From Tanypteryx hageni (taxonomy: Eukaryota > Arthropoda > Insecta > Odonata > Petaluridae), in the NCBI GenBank assembly GCA_028673005.1, contig CM054117.1, forward strand, positions 2,232,001 to 2,296,000: DNA of 64,000 nucleotides, given 5' to 3'. This document shows, one piece after another, positions 22,961 through 34,229 of the stretch. Made by a program: the position numbers and the translations under genes. The notes under the pieces are model-generated. The model saw nothing but the letters and a program-made list of their open reading frames with translations. It had not been told where the DNA came from and searched no databases. How positions within the stretch are numbered: the stretch's first letter is position 1; the number at the start of each line of letters is the position of its first letter.

Positions 22961-23221
22961 CCCTCTGCTTTTTTGCGACTACAGCACTGCTCAAGACAAA
23001 ACCAAAACAATCCATTCGACTTCAGCTACTGAAGATGAGAGCTTAGCTCTCGAAATACGTATCTAGTGAGTTTTTCCCGAGAGATTCTGCACCCTCTGCT
23101 TTTTTGCGACTACAGCACTGCACAAGACAAAACCAAAACAATCCATTCGACTTCAGCTACTGAAGATGAGAGCTTAGCTCTCGAAATACGTATCTAGTGA
23201 GTTTTTCCCGTGTGATTCTGC
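22961..23221 (+). repeat. 131-bp perfect tandem duplication with hairpin
   Basis: Two copies begin CCCTCTGCTTTTTTGCGAC at 22,961 and 23,092 and differ by only a few bases. Each carries CTGAAGATGA, a stem GAGAGC/GCTCTC with loop TTA, CGAAA, then the palindrome ATACGTAT. The order CTGA..GA, stem, GAAA, stem resembles a hammerhead ribozyme core, but the first core box has three extra bases. Confidence 0.75.
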
Positions 23222-23400
23222 GGTTGTGTGTACTTATATTTCCTATTCAGACTAGTTTCCGACAACAGGACCATGTAGTCCATCGCCCTGCAAACTTGTA
23301 AGTATAAATTTATTTATTTTTTTATTGTTTCCCTCCCTAATTTTCTCTTATTGACGTGTGATTTCTCACTTGGATTATTTTACGGTTCAGGAGTTTTATT

Positions 23401-24115
23401 TATTTTCAAAAATTTTATAGCAAAGACGAATATGGAGCAAAAAGATGAAAATGAAATGGATTAGAAGGAGGGGAAGGGAAAAGGCGTGGTAACGAAATCC
23501 CAAGAATAAACTGTCGATATTGGTATCAATCAACTAAAAATGTTATAACAAATACGAATATGGATCAAAAAGATGAAAATAAATAGGGTTTCAAGGATCG
23601 GGAGGGAATAAGGGAGGGTTTAGAAATCTTAAGAAAAAATGTCGATATTTGTATCAATCAACTAATAACAAAAGTAGAATACTCCTTTAGCCAAAACAAC
23701 TAAGTATTCTACTTTTGTTAGTTTTGGCCAAAGTTATTGAGCTACTATCAATAATCAACTAATAATTTAACAACAAATACGAGAATGGACCAAAAAGATG
23801 AAAATTAACGAGGTTAGAAGGGGTGGAGGTAAAACTGGGAGTTAGAAATCCTAAGAGAAAACTGTCGAATTTCCTATCAATCAACTAAGAATGTTATAAG
23901 AAATACGAATATGGAACAAAAGATGATAATGAAGGGGGTTAGAAGGAGTGGAGTGGAAAAGAGCGGGCTTAGGAATCCTAAAAAACACTGCCGACATTGG
24001 TATCAATTAACTATTTTTTTAAATATGAATGTGGAGCAAAATGATAAAAATGAAGTGGTTCAGAAAGATGGGGAGGGAAAGGGACGGGTGTTATAAAACC
24101 TAAGGAAACCTGTAA
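23401..24115 (+). repeat. ~125-bp satellite array, right part
   Basis: Five to six units in the same orientation and with the same landmarks as 18,515-20,530. One unit is interrupted by a palindromic insertion (about 23,666-23,750). It ends near 24,115, before a GC-richer segment. Confidence 0.85.
23666..23720. repeat. Perfect 18-bp hairpin interlocked with a second inverted repeat
   Basis: Left arm 23,666-23,683 (TAACAAAAGTAGAATACT) and right arm 23,703-23,720 are exact inverses around a 19-base loop. The loop contains CTTTAGCCAAAAC, whose inverse GTTTTGGCCAAAG lies just outside the right arm (23,721-23,733), giving an A-B-A'-B' arrangement. It is not part of the satellite unit. Confidence 0.85.
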
Positions 24116-24600
24116 AATTTGAATGCTGACCCGTGGTTCGGCGCCCGCCACTCGCGCCTTCGACGGGAGGTCTTCGGCGAGCAGAGCGGAGATTTTTTCG
24201 GTTTTACCCGACTTTTTTCAATTTTTACCCTCCGATTGCCATTTTTCTGGTATTCGGGTATTTCGGGTAATCCCGAAAAAATCTGAAATATTAGTTTTTA
24301 AACAAATTTATTTTATATTTGCTCGCAGAATTTATATTCTGGCGCTTGTAGGTACTTGAGTGCAGTCCGAGATGTTCGTGACCAGTCTGTTTAATCTTTT
24401 GTAAACAATTTATTCTTTATCTTACTTTCTAACACAATCTGAATCTCGTTGGTTTGCTCGCGCCACGAATATTCAAGGATTTCACCTTAGCTAGTCACTG
24501 TTACATTTTTGATAGGAAACCAGAGTCCAAGTGTCTGTTAGTTGAAAACAATACGAAGGAAAAATTATTTCACTAATATGTAGTGTGTTTTCAAAACGGG
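24116..24600 (+). other. Unassigned, possibly upstream gypsy sequence
   Basis: A GC-richer segment at 24,123-24,200 gives a 78-codon frame without a recognised domain. It may be gag or leader sequence of the gypsy element that follows, but nothing shows this directly. Confidence 0.3.
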
Positions 24601-24639
24601 CGTCTTTCGAATGTGTCTCGGTGCTTGACGCTATAAGTC

Positions 24640-25635
24640 CGTTTAGCGGGTAAGGTGGCCGTGATTCGTTTCGACGCTTTGCCCGCTATGCCTCATTACG
24701 TCGTTTTAGGAACGGATTTCTTGAGAGGCCTCGGGGCGAGTTTGGATTTCTCTAACTTCTAACATAACGGCTGACGGGAGAGAGTCTGAGTGGCCTTCCG
24801 GAGGATTTCACGCGAGTATGGTGAAAATTGGCTCCGTTAATTATCTGACGTCGCCACTGGACGCCACCCTTATGCATTTTTTGAATGGGGAACTAAAATT
24901 GTTTGAGCAGGTCCCTGGTAAAACTAACGTTGTCAAACACAGTATAACGCTAGAAATATATTACACCGATGAAACAGAAGTATTATCCCGTTTCGCCTTT
25001 GATTGAAGAGATGGTTAATCGCCAAGTGGACGAAATGCTAAGGGATGGAATAATAGAGCCATCGACAAGCTCAAGGTCGTCCCCTGTCATACTGGTACCG
25101 AAGAAAGACGGTTCGAAGCGCTTCGAGGTGGATTTCCGAAAGGTTAATAAGATAAGTAAAAAAGACCCAATACCTTATATATCCAATATATTAAACAAAA
25201 TACGATCTGGAAAATTCGTCACCATATTGTACCTTGAGAAGGGATATTGGCAAGCGGAGATGGGGCCGGAATGCAAAGAGATAACCGCATTTACGAACCA
25301 GGACGTGGACTTTTTCATTTCAATGTGATGCCCTTTGGTTTGTACAGTGCGGGCTCTACCTTCCAGTGCCTTATGGACAAGGTGCTTGGGGCGGAATTGC
25401 AATCACATTGTTTTGCTTACCTCGACGACATATAAATTGTGTGTGAAACGTTCGAGGAACATTTAGGGCATTCACGGGAAGATTTTAAACGACTGCGTAA
25501 CGTGGGGTTAAAAATAAATGTGGATAAGGGTCACTTTGCGAAATCTCGACTTAAATTTATGGGCTATATAGTTGGAAGTGGCAAATTAGAGATGGGTCCG
25601 GACAAAATTTCCGTAGCGATGAATTATCCTACGCC
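24640..25635 (+). pseudogene. Ty3/gypsy pol fragment (protease end and RT)
   Basis: At 24,655-24,755 the frame gives VVLGTDFLRGLGASLDFSN, the C-terminal part of a retroviral-type aspartic protease. RT follows from about 24,900 in two frames: YYPVSPLIEEMVNRQVDEML, DGIIEPSTSSRSSPVILVPK, KKDGSKRFEVDFRKVNKI, then FNVMPFGLYSAGSTFQCLMD, the catalytic box YLDDI with a stop directly after it, and LKFMGYIVG. RNase H and integrase are absent. The sequence changes abruptly after MNYPTP, where a pogo-like fragment starts. Frameshifts near 25,280 and the stop after YLDDI make it dead. Confidence 0.85.
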
Positions 25636-25639
25636 AAGC

Positions 25640-26037
25640 TTGAATTCAAAGCCAAATCCTCGTGCTGGATCAGTAAAGAATATAAAGAGTTCTCCGTACA
25701 AAAATAAATTGTTGCGGAAACTCAGAAAAAGAAACGTCAACATGCTACTAAATCCAAAAATAAACTTATTGCGTCGATTGCTGTTGTGCGTCCTTCAAAA
25801 AGAACAAGGAAGAGAAGGGCTCCAACTTCGTCTGACTCTTCATCAGATTCGGACAATGAACTAGTTGTTCCTCTCGCGGATAATTCGATCTAAGAGAATG
25901 GTGAAGACGATGCAGAGTGCCTGTGTTGTAGTTGTCGTTTCTCCGAAGACCACAATGGAGAAGACTGGGTGCGATGTGCGAAATGTTTCAGATGTGCTGG
26001 TACGGAGGAAGCTTTTGTGCGTGAGCTTTGTCAGTGA
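25640..26037 (+). pseudogene. C-terminal fragment of a pogo/Tigger-like transposase with zinc finger
   Basis: The frame has a basic stretch (RPSKRTRKRRAPTSS), an acidic/serine run, and then a PHD-like cysteine cluster: CLCCSCRFSEDHNGEDWVRC, then AKCFRC and ending ELCQ before a stop. Such a C-terminal finger, with the pattern CxxC...GEdWirC..C..waH..C...C, is typical of insect pogo-like (DDE_1) transposases. The conserved tryptophan-alanine-histidine part is damaged. No DDE domain is upstream, since the gypsy fragment abuts directly. Confidence 0.6.
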
Positions 26038-26930
26038 TAAAAACTGCTTTCTTCTCAAATTTGTGTTTTGTGTACGTATTGTATCTGTTCTAAAACTATT
26101 TGTTGTCTTCTCAGTTTAAATTATTCACCTCCCCATAATAGGACAATGATAACGCCTAATTTGGGGAAATTAAGCCTTTAAGTAAAAGAGTTTTACACGT
26201 GTTTTCCCTTGATTAATGCGTGATGTTTATTTAACAAGATTTATTTTATTAATCGATTAAAATTATATTTGTATTCCCGACTGGTTTCCAATTTTTTCTA
26301 AGTTTAACATTAGTTTAAAAAACCTCCCATTATAGGTTTGCGATAAATACTGTAATAAGTTGGTTGAACATGACCATTGATATTTAAAATCTATTATTTT
26401 TATAGCATTTAAGGGGCCTGCAAAAATGTAGTGTCATATTGTTTATACTTATTTCGAGTGTAAAAAAACACTAAAAATATTCTTAGAGCGTAAACAATTC
26501 GAAAGTTACGCTAAGCGGATTTCTTTTTGACTTCCCTCTCTGTAGATTTGGGCTTTCCTGCACACATGATACGTCTTCCAATGAAAATCACGCCACTTTC
26601 TTATAATTATGCCACCCTCTTCGCAATACCTCTCTGTGTTTGGAGAGCGGAGGACCTCTGTAGAGTAAATATTGAAAACATTTTATCGTTAATGCCATGG
26701 TTGAGTCACGGCGCAATTTGGTCTTCCTATTGCCCAGCAATTCACCAAAGTAGTGCGTTGAAATTTCAGGTTAATTCTTGCTAGTTGGCTCCCATTATGA
26801 TCCCAGATTTCCTTCAGAAAATCTTGATGTCCCTCTGTACTAAACTCTATGTCACGTATTTTGTAGCCGAGGCCGTGCCTCTCGAAATAGGTGTAGATCT
26901 CCCTCACACCAAATACTACCTTGGGTGTGG
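26038..26930. other. Unassigned DNA
   Basis: No element or gene is recognised. Open frames on both strands at 26,527-26,907 overlap each other and show no domain. Confidence 0.4.
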
Positions 26931-26937
26931 TTATATT

Positions 26938-27125
26938 TTTGTATGTATTTACGGCTAATCAACCCCTTGGATTATTATAGCAATAACTCCTTCCAAACCG
27001 AATACATCACAAGTAGAGTACGGCATGATCACAGGTGGGAAATGCGACCACCGCCCGGATTCGAACCTGAGACGGCTGTGTGGAAGAGCAAATGCACAAT
27101 CCGCTACGCCACCGTCACCCTGGTG
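26938..27125 (-). mobile_element. tRNA-derived SINE
   Basis: On the minus strand, the tRNA-like head has an A-box-like GGTGGCGTAGCGG (27,113-27,101) and a canonical B box GGTTCGAATCC (27,067-27,057). The body follows, and the 3' domain (26,991-26,941) contains GGAGTTATTGCTATAATAAT and GATTAGCCGTAAATACATAC. The same 3' domain occurs in the SINE at 52.9-53.2 kb. RNA polymerase III transcription from the internal boxes is the expected mode. Confidence 0.8.
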
Positions 27126-27129
27126 AAAT

Positions 27130-29395
27130 TACAGTCCCATATTATCACATTTTTACCAAAGTATTGAGGAAGGTATATTTATCATTGCTCCAATACAGTT
27201 TCAATATTAAAAATTCTTCTGCAATCAGCTGTAATACAATCATTTTTATAGTCATTGTTCATTTTCCACTTTTGATTGCATGTGCACTAACAATTAGGTA
27301 ACTATTCCATCAAAAACCATGCGAACAGTTTATATAACGCGTAAAAAGAGGGCATTGAAGGACTAATATTATACGAAGGAAAGAAAAAAACTACTAAATC
27401 ATACTCTAAGCCGTAAATCCTCTTTTTAGAAATGCAATCGCAAGGAAAATAATTACTCATTTGATTTAAAATGTCACCTTTTCTACGGCTGGCGATCTTA
27501 TCATACTTTTGGAAATATTTCGACTGCTGAATTAATCTATATGTCAGCCACATTTCGTTTCCATTCTCTTAGATTATTCGCTTGCAGACTGCTACGGATC
27601 AGAATCATCTATTTCCTTAACAAATCTCAATAAATTCGTGAAAATATGTGGAAATGGGATATCCTTCCCGAATCAAAATATACTCAGTATGTGGACAACG
27701 GAAAGATCGAAAACAAAAACTAACTCGGCAAAATATCTCTTATACAGACTTCCTAATATCTACGAGGCTCAAATTCCGTTGCGTCAACACGTCCTAACCG
27801 CCTTCATTGCTCGTTGACGGCATCCTGCATAAACTGACGTCTTAGCAGTCACACTAACAACTCCTTCTTACCCATGATCACGAAACCACGAGAAAAGCGT
27901 CGGTGGTGAATTCATCCAACAGCCAGTGGATCATTATTTCACGCAGAGAGGCAGTTCCATAGAAAAGGGAGGAGGTGTTTACTTTCAAAACATGCACGGG
28001 ACTGCTACAGACATTCCTATGCTTGAGCGAGGGAACGTTTTAAGGGAATGAAAACGCACATTTGCTCATCTCGCAAGGAAAACAGATGCTCGAAAGAGAA
28101 TAATAATACCATTATGTACCAGATGGAAATACATTTTCTTCCTGTTGAATGCAGCATTACGAGTTAGAAGTTCGAAGTTCCGAATTTATTCCTTCGCGGG
28201 GTTTGAATACTCATCTTTAGTTTCACCGATTTCCAACTGCAACTCCGTTTATTCCAATTTCATGAGATTTAATGAAACGCCCATGAATTCGTTTTTAGCG
28301 GCTGGAATAGAAATTCGATCAGCAAAGTCCTCTTAATTTGCAGCCTCTTTGTGTGTGAATAAGAGAGATGTATCTGACCGATTTAATGATTATTCATTAT
28401 TTTACGATAAAAATTTAACTCATGCCTAAGATTAAGTGCTAAAATATTATTTGACTTTGGGATTTTACGTTTATGAAATTAACGAAATGCTTAGTTGCAA
28501 GAATACATAGTATTTAAATAAAGTGAATTTTGGCAAAGTTATACTTTGTATCAACTAAACGTGGAAAAATTCCTCAAAAATATTACCATAAAATAATACT
28601 TAACTTTATTAATTATTTCTTATTATTATTGACAAAGTTGAGCAAATTTTGGATAATTTCTTCTTACACATGAATGGATGAAATACTTAACTTCTTTCAA
28701 AGAAATTATGGAATAATGGAAATAATAATCCATAATTACAGAATCTCTTATGAAAGAAGCATACAAGATGTAATTTCATGTAAAGGCCATGTAATAAATC
28801 AAGGGCTGGCAAACTTTTCTGCAAGGCTAGGCACGTTTGTCATTACGATTGCTTCATCGGGCTGTATATAAGATACCACTATGGATAGAGGAATTAAAGT
28901 CACGTTAAAATATATTTTTTGAGTACGAAATTTAACAAAGTTTTATGACCATAGTTTTGAGAAAAAATATTAAATTGGCATTGATAAACTATACTAATCA
29001 CTTTTTAGAGATTGTTTTAATCATTTAACGGGTTGGTTTGTCCGTATGTCTGTCTGACGTGCTAACTACTAAACAAAAGCTGTTAGAGACTGTTCTTTCG
29101 TCAGTCGATTTAGTATTTTCTCTTGTCGTTTTCTCGGTCTGTCCATATGTCCAAATGTTTTTAAACTGTTCGTTTAATCATTAACTTTCTTACTCGTTAA
29201 TTTTTTGTTTCTAGACCACAGTTAATGCTCATACGGCTTCTTGCCGGCGCATGTTAAATATGAAGGAAAAATTATAAAAGTAAGTGCACATTTAAAAATT
29301 TACGACTATTGGAACTTATCATTGCTCGTTATTTCGTTTTATCGAGCATTTTATAATTTAAACTATCGTGTAGACGTTAAACAAACTTAAGGAAA
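27130..29395. other. Unassigned AT-rich DNA
   Basis: No gene is seen. Near 28,803-28,845 there is AAGGGCTGGCAAACTTTTCTG, which looks like a hAT terminus of the CAGGGGTCGGCAAACT type, without an identifiable mate. Confidence 0.35.
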
Positions 29396-29399
29396 ACAT

Positions 29400-29480
29400 T
29401 CTGGAAATACAGAATAAACCGGGAATCGAACCAGGCCTGCCACTTGCTGAGCGGATATTCAACAACCGAGCTTTCTTTTA
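29400..29480 (-). repeat. tRNA-like SINE head remnant
   Basis: Minus strand: AGCTCGGTTGTTGAATATCC followed by a B box GGTTCGATTCCC. Only the head is recognisable, and the body is not. A block TTTTATTTTGCAAAGA just upstream of the head on that strand is also found at about 57,340, upstream of another GGTTCGATTCC. Confidence 0.45.
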
Positions 29481-29764
29481 GGGAATAGCGAAAATGATTC
29501 TTTGCAAAATAAAAGATTTCGAGAAAGAAGATAGCACTTTGATTAATGTCAATAAGAAGTATTTTTGGCAATAATACGCATGAACGTATCAATTATCCGT
29601 AAAGTTCTCAGTGCAGTTTGCTTAAACTTTTAGAACAATAACTTTAGAAAGAGGTTCTGATGAACTTCACTCAAAAGAAATCACTCTTCTTCGGGTCATA
29701 TCATCCACTTCGATGCGAATACTGATTCTTTAACGGAGATGATAAGCTATGAATGAATAATATG

Positions 29765-29825
29765 CCATCCGTGTCCAATGAGAATCGAACTCAAAGTCGC
29801 CGTCATTGAGAGCACTCGAGTTGAT
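29765..29825 (-). repeat. tRNA-like SINE head remnant
   Basis: Minus strand: CTCGAGTGCTCTCAATGACG, then GAGTTCGATTCTC as B box. A decayed tRNA-related head of a different type from the one at 29,400. No acceptor-stem pairing is evident, so this is not a tRNA gene. Confidence 0.4.
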
Positions 29826-29829
29826 TTCG

Positions 29830-30380
29830 TTCAGATTTTAAATCATATTAAAGGAATTTTGATGTATGCGTATGAAAGATGACATGGACCAAACTATATG
29901 TTCAGATTAAAATTTATTGAACAGGTAATTACGAGAAAAAGTGGTTTCGAAGACAATGAAAGATTTTGTAGGCAACTTCGGAATTTTGCAGACCACGAGA
30001 AATTTCACGCCAGGAAAGAGAAAAAGATAAAAAGGCACGAAAGCTAATAGAAGTCACTAAAAGTGAAATATCATCAGATCCTCAAGTTTTGTCAGAAATT
30101 TAATTTAATACGCCATTAAAGGAACACATCCGCGATATTCAATAAAGACATTTGCCTACCGTTCATCCTAAACAAATAATATTAAGAATACGATAAAACT
30201 GAAAATTGATGATGAAAATATAAGTTATAACACGTGTATAACGAACTTTGATAAACCAAAAATGGGAACAGCTACAAGAAAATTCAAATATTTTTATCCC
30301 AAAAAACATATTAATCCCATTTCCCAAGACGACAACGCATTGATAAAGGGCATCGGTGTGCTAAGTTCGAAGAAGACGCC
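29830..30380. other. Unassigned AT-rich DNA
   Basis: I see nothing identifiable here. Confidence 0.4.
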
Positions 30381-30441
30381 ATCCTAACCCTCTAGCGCCC
30401 CCTTCTCCTTCTATCGCTCTCTTCTCCATCTGCGACACTTT
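30381..30441 (+). repeat. 19-bp minisatellite, left end of split array
   Basis: Three to four degenerate units of the CTCTGTCGCCCTCTTCTCC repeat (here TCTAGCGCCCCCTTCTCC, TCTATCGCTCTCTTCTCC, ATCTGCGACAC). Interrupted at 30,441 by the Harbinger element; the same repeat resumes at 34,398. Confidence 0.8.
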
Positions 30442-30620
30442 TGTCCGTATTCATAGATTCTCATATTTACACACTACTAAGGCTTACTTACTAGTAACCT
30501 ACTAAGCGAGTAAATAAGGGTTACTAAAAGGTGGTATTCATAGTCCGAAAGAAGTGAGCTACTAAGGTTGACTAAGGGTCACTAACTTAATGTGCTACTA
30601 CGATAGTGAGGGTGTCATGC
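30442..30620. repeat. Harbinger left terminal inverted repeat region
   Basis: It starts TGTCCGTATTCATAGA, followed by repeated CTACTAAG/TTACTA motifs and an internal second copy of GTATTCATAG at about 30,533. The mate is at 34,230-34,394. Confidence 0.8.
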
Positions 30621-31172
30621 AACGCTTGGCAACGTTGGGATTGCTCTTATTTCGCATGCGCACGCAGGGCACGCTTAATTCATTGGTGTTTTGTTTTTCG
30701 GTGTTGATAATTCTTTTCCTTAAATCATTTAGATTAGTGCTAGTTTAGTTATCTGTATTATCAATTTAGTTTACTGTGGGTTGGGTGATTTAGTTTGCTC
30801 GTATTATTTAATATCTTGCTTGTATTTGTGGATTTATTGTGTGTTTTATTTTATTTTCATATAGGTATCATCGTTCTAGTTATTTTAGTCGGTTTGTTGG
30901 TGTAGTTTCTTGTGGATTGGTTGTTTATTTTAGGACGTATTATTTACTATTTTCCTTATATTTCTAGCTTTATGTTAATTTTCATATAGGTTACATAATT
31001 GTAGTTATTTTATTAGAGGATTTATTGGTGTAAGTATTCCTTTGCATTGCGTGATTGTTTATTGGATTTAATTGTGTTGTTATTGTTAATAGGGTTGTTT
31101 TTGTTCATTGTTATTATTGTTGATTGATTTATTATTTTATTGGGTCGTTATTTAGTGGGTTTGAAGTAATTT

Positions 31173-32471
31173 TTGTCATGGAAGCAGGGAGAGAGAGATT
31201 CGTTGTTGGCGTTAGTAGGGGACAGAATTTCGATAGTCGAAGACAAAAGTTGCGATAGCCGCATGGTGCTAAAAAAGCAGAAAATGTGGATGGAGGTGAA
31301 GACTCTTTTTCAAGCGGAGCGTGGTGGAGAAATAAATTTGCAGAGGATCAAGGAGCAATGGAGGAGGATGAAATTATCCTCTCAAGATTCGATCACCATG
31401 GTAAGAGCCTTTCAAGTTGAAGTTATTGAGTAATGATGAATGTATAAAGATGGAGGTGGAGGTGGACTAGTTCCTTCTGGAAGTGGAAGCACTCCCCCAA
31501 CTGAGGTGGATTACATAATCCACAATTTTATCCCAAATCAATTTGTGAAGGATAGCAGCATGTTGGATGACGATGCTGAACTTTAAATATTGGTAAGCTT
31601 AATATTTAAGAATGAACTTGAGAATATATATGGTGAAAAATGAATTTCAATGTAATTGGAAGTGCTAAGGGTGAGAACTCGATTTCTTATCACTGTTAAG
31701 CTCACAATGCTGGTGGTTTTTATTTTCAAGTTATTAAATAATTATTATAATTGAACTAATTTGAGCAAATTATATTGTATAAGACTTTTCTTGAATTAAC
31801 AGCAGGATAAACAAACAGAGAGCAGCACCCCTGTTTTGTTTAACTTGGAGCAGGAGGAAGAAAATATCCCAGTTTTAAGCAATGTCGAGCAGGAGAGAGA
31901 AACAGTTGACACCCCTCCTCATCCTTCCTAGTGCTCCAATAAAAGGTAATATATAAAGAATAGCATGCAAGAGAAATAAACTAGATGCTTATGAAAACAT
32001 TTATATACACAAAAACAGCATCATGAATAATGAACCTGGTCCTATCTCCCTTGTTTCAGTTAACCACCTACTACACACCTTCCACTTCCCTTAACAACTG
32101 TCAACATCAGTATAAATATTCCTTCCATCCCTAATAAACATGAGTGCTGATGATGACAGCTGTAATTGATGTAAATCGCTAATTTATTTTCTTGACCTTT
32201 CAGGCAGAAACAAGGGAAGAAAAGGAGTAAGGAGATGTCTCCTTATGAAGAGGTAATAATTCAACTTCACCAAGAAAAAATTGAGTTGCAGAAGGATACA
32301 TTTAGAAGGCAGGGAGAAAGGGAAGAGGTGCTGCACAGGGAGGAAATGAAGATAAGGAAGGAGGAAATGGAGATTAAAAAACTGTATTGGGCTGAAAAAT
32401 ATAAAAATGAAATAAAAGAGCACAAAACAAATATTTTCATGATTTCTTTTTATTCTACTCAAAATAGTTAG
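31173..32471 (+). pseudogene. Harbinger Myb/SANT-like DNA-binding protein gene
   Basis: The first coding block (31,173-31,433; exact start unclear, since the nearest ATG at 31,178 is in another frame) has the trihelix/SANT spacing: SLLALV, IVEDK, KQKMWMEVKTLF and LQRIKEQWRRMKL. A linker at 31,441-31,585 follows (STPPTEVDYIIHN). An intron seems to end at a CAG near 31,803, before LFNLEQEEENIPVL, and another at a CAG near 32,205, before a charged coiled-coil tail (YEEVIIQLHQEKIELQ, then EEMKIRKEEMEIKKLYWAEK). In Harbinger elements this protein works with the transposase in nuclear import and end binding. Frame changes between blocks mean that either splicing or damage separates them. Confidence 0.7.
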
Positions 32472-32869
32472 CAATGTAAGTCCTCCTAAATATATTTCCT
32501 CTTCCTGTAGGTACTTCATTATCCTCATATTCGTCATTTTCTTCCAAGTTTTCATCTTCACTGTCATCATCACTGCTTTCTGATTCTGTCAAAGAAAATT
32601 AACAATGTTTTTATTGCAGGTAACAGGGACAGGTTAATTGTAATTTGTAATTATGTTGCAGTCTGTTAGTAATATAACTCCCTCTCAAGCCATAAGTAAA
32701 ATTATAGAGAAATACATATATAGCTAAATCATGGCTTTTTATCAGAGAATGATGTAGTGAGCAATAAAAAATATAATTGTTGCACAGATTTGTCAAACTT
32801 TGAACTATGTAATGGATGAGGTTGGGTGGTAAAATGTGTCCAAGGATAAAACTAGGAAATAATGTAAGA

Positions 32870-33653
32870 TTGCTAACCTTCCATTCTGAACTATATCCTC
32901 AAGTTATGGAGTACAGCCATTGCCACTGTCATGGCTTTAGAGGTTTCCAGGTTCCCTGTGAGGCCTCTGTACAATGATCGAAATGTCATTTTCCAAACAC
33001 CAAATAGCCTCTCAACTGTATTTCTGGTTTGAATGTGGGCTGTATTGTATGCTTCCTCTGCTGCTGACTGTAATGATCATTGGTATAAATCACTCATTAA
33101 CATACAGTAAGCTCAATATATATGCCCATATAATGACTATTTTAGGTTTACCTGCGGATTCCGCATGGGTGTCAGTAAATATGGACGACAAGCATAACCA
33201 CTGTCACCCAACAGGAGTCCTTTGTAGTTGCCACTTTCAAATTTCTTTTTCAAATTCAACTTGTTAAGTATCCTTAAGTCGTGTGCTGCCTCTCCATCAT
33301 GCCACAATATTTTTTATCATCAAATTGGCTGCTGCAACCACCTATTTCATGATAATTTAAGTTACATTTTAATGGTCTGTTTCAATGAATGAAAAATCAT
33401 GTAAATATACATATACCTACATCTTACAATGATACTTACTTGCACATTTATGCTGAAGAAATTCTTCCTGTTGATGAATGCTTGAGCATTTGGCTTTCGA
33501 GAACCTATACTGACGCCTAAAAAGTCTATCGGAGTATTTCCTGAAGGGATCCTGACGCTGCAAATACACTTTTATAGCGCGATTTACTCCAATTTTCTCC
33601 ATTTCCCTTAACTCCAATGCTTCTTCCAAGTCTTCAAAATCAGACGCAGCCAT
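32870..33653 (-). pseudogene. Harbinger (HARBI1-like) transposase
   Basis: The N-terminal block (33,653-33,417) gives QDPFRKYSDRLFRRQYRFSK, the typical start before the helix-turn-helix. The middle (33,310-33,150) gives GSTHDSR, then GNYKGLLLGDSGYA, which includes the second catalytic aspartate. A short GT-AG intron (about 33,151-33,070) separates this from EEAYNTAHIQTRNTVERLFG, the segment with the final catalytic glutamate, followed by MAVLHNL. About 100 bp between the first two blocks, where the first catalytic aspartate is expected, is not readable as transposase, so the copy is probably defective. Confidence 0.8.
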
Positions 33654-34229
33654 TTCAAATATTACTGATTTACGAAAGTGAAATAAAATATAATAAACAA
33701 CAACAATTACCTATGCGGGATAAATAAACTAACAATTCGCTAACTAAATTGATAAAAACGAAATTGCACTACCCTACTCTACTTTGAAGCTAAATTACAC
33801 TAACTTAACAACAATGAATTAAACCAAAATGAAATAACTAAAGATGTATCGTAATAATAAACTAAATTAATTAAATCTATCGTTCACTATAGTTATTTCA
33901 AAACAAATTAAACTATGAAGAAAATGGTGTAAACAACCACGGAAAATATACCTTAGCTTCTGCAATTACGACAAAGTACAAAAATAAACAATAAGATGAA
34001 GAATGCGGTAAACTAACAATACGATAAATAAATTAATAAGAACGAAACTAAACTGACCTACTCTGAATCCACTAACCAAAAATGAGACACTACTACAGAA
34101 TTAACCTAAACTACCTTAATTACCTATGGAATACGTACATATATATTCAAAACAAACGATCACCTAAAAAGCACGACAACACTTCGAAAACTGGAGAGGA
34201 GAACTCACTAGTGACACGCTTAAACACCG

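Larger units (their letters stand above)
20531..23400 (+). mobile_element. Insert in satellite: 5'-truncated jockey LINE plus 3' sequence
   Basis: The satellite stops near CAATCA on the left and resumes near AAATTTTATAGC on the right, that is, within one unit. The insert holds the jockey RT frame (20,548-22,551), its 3' region with a 19-base C run, and about 700 bp more that includes a 131-bp tandem duplication. Whether 22,740-23,400 belongs to the LINE or is a separate insertion cannot be told here. Confidence 0.7.

Noticed and set aside
27035..27119. Possible tRNA gene on the minus strand
   Set aside because: The A and B boxes are present but the acceptor and anticodon stems do not fold as a tRNA, and a SINE body with a tail shared with 53 kb follows.
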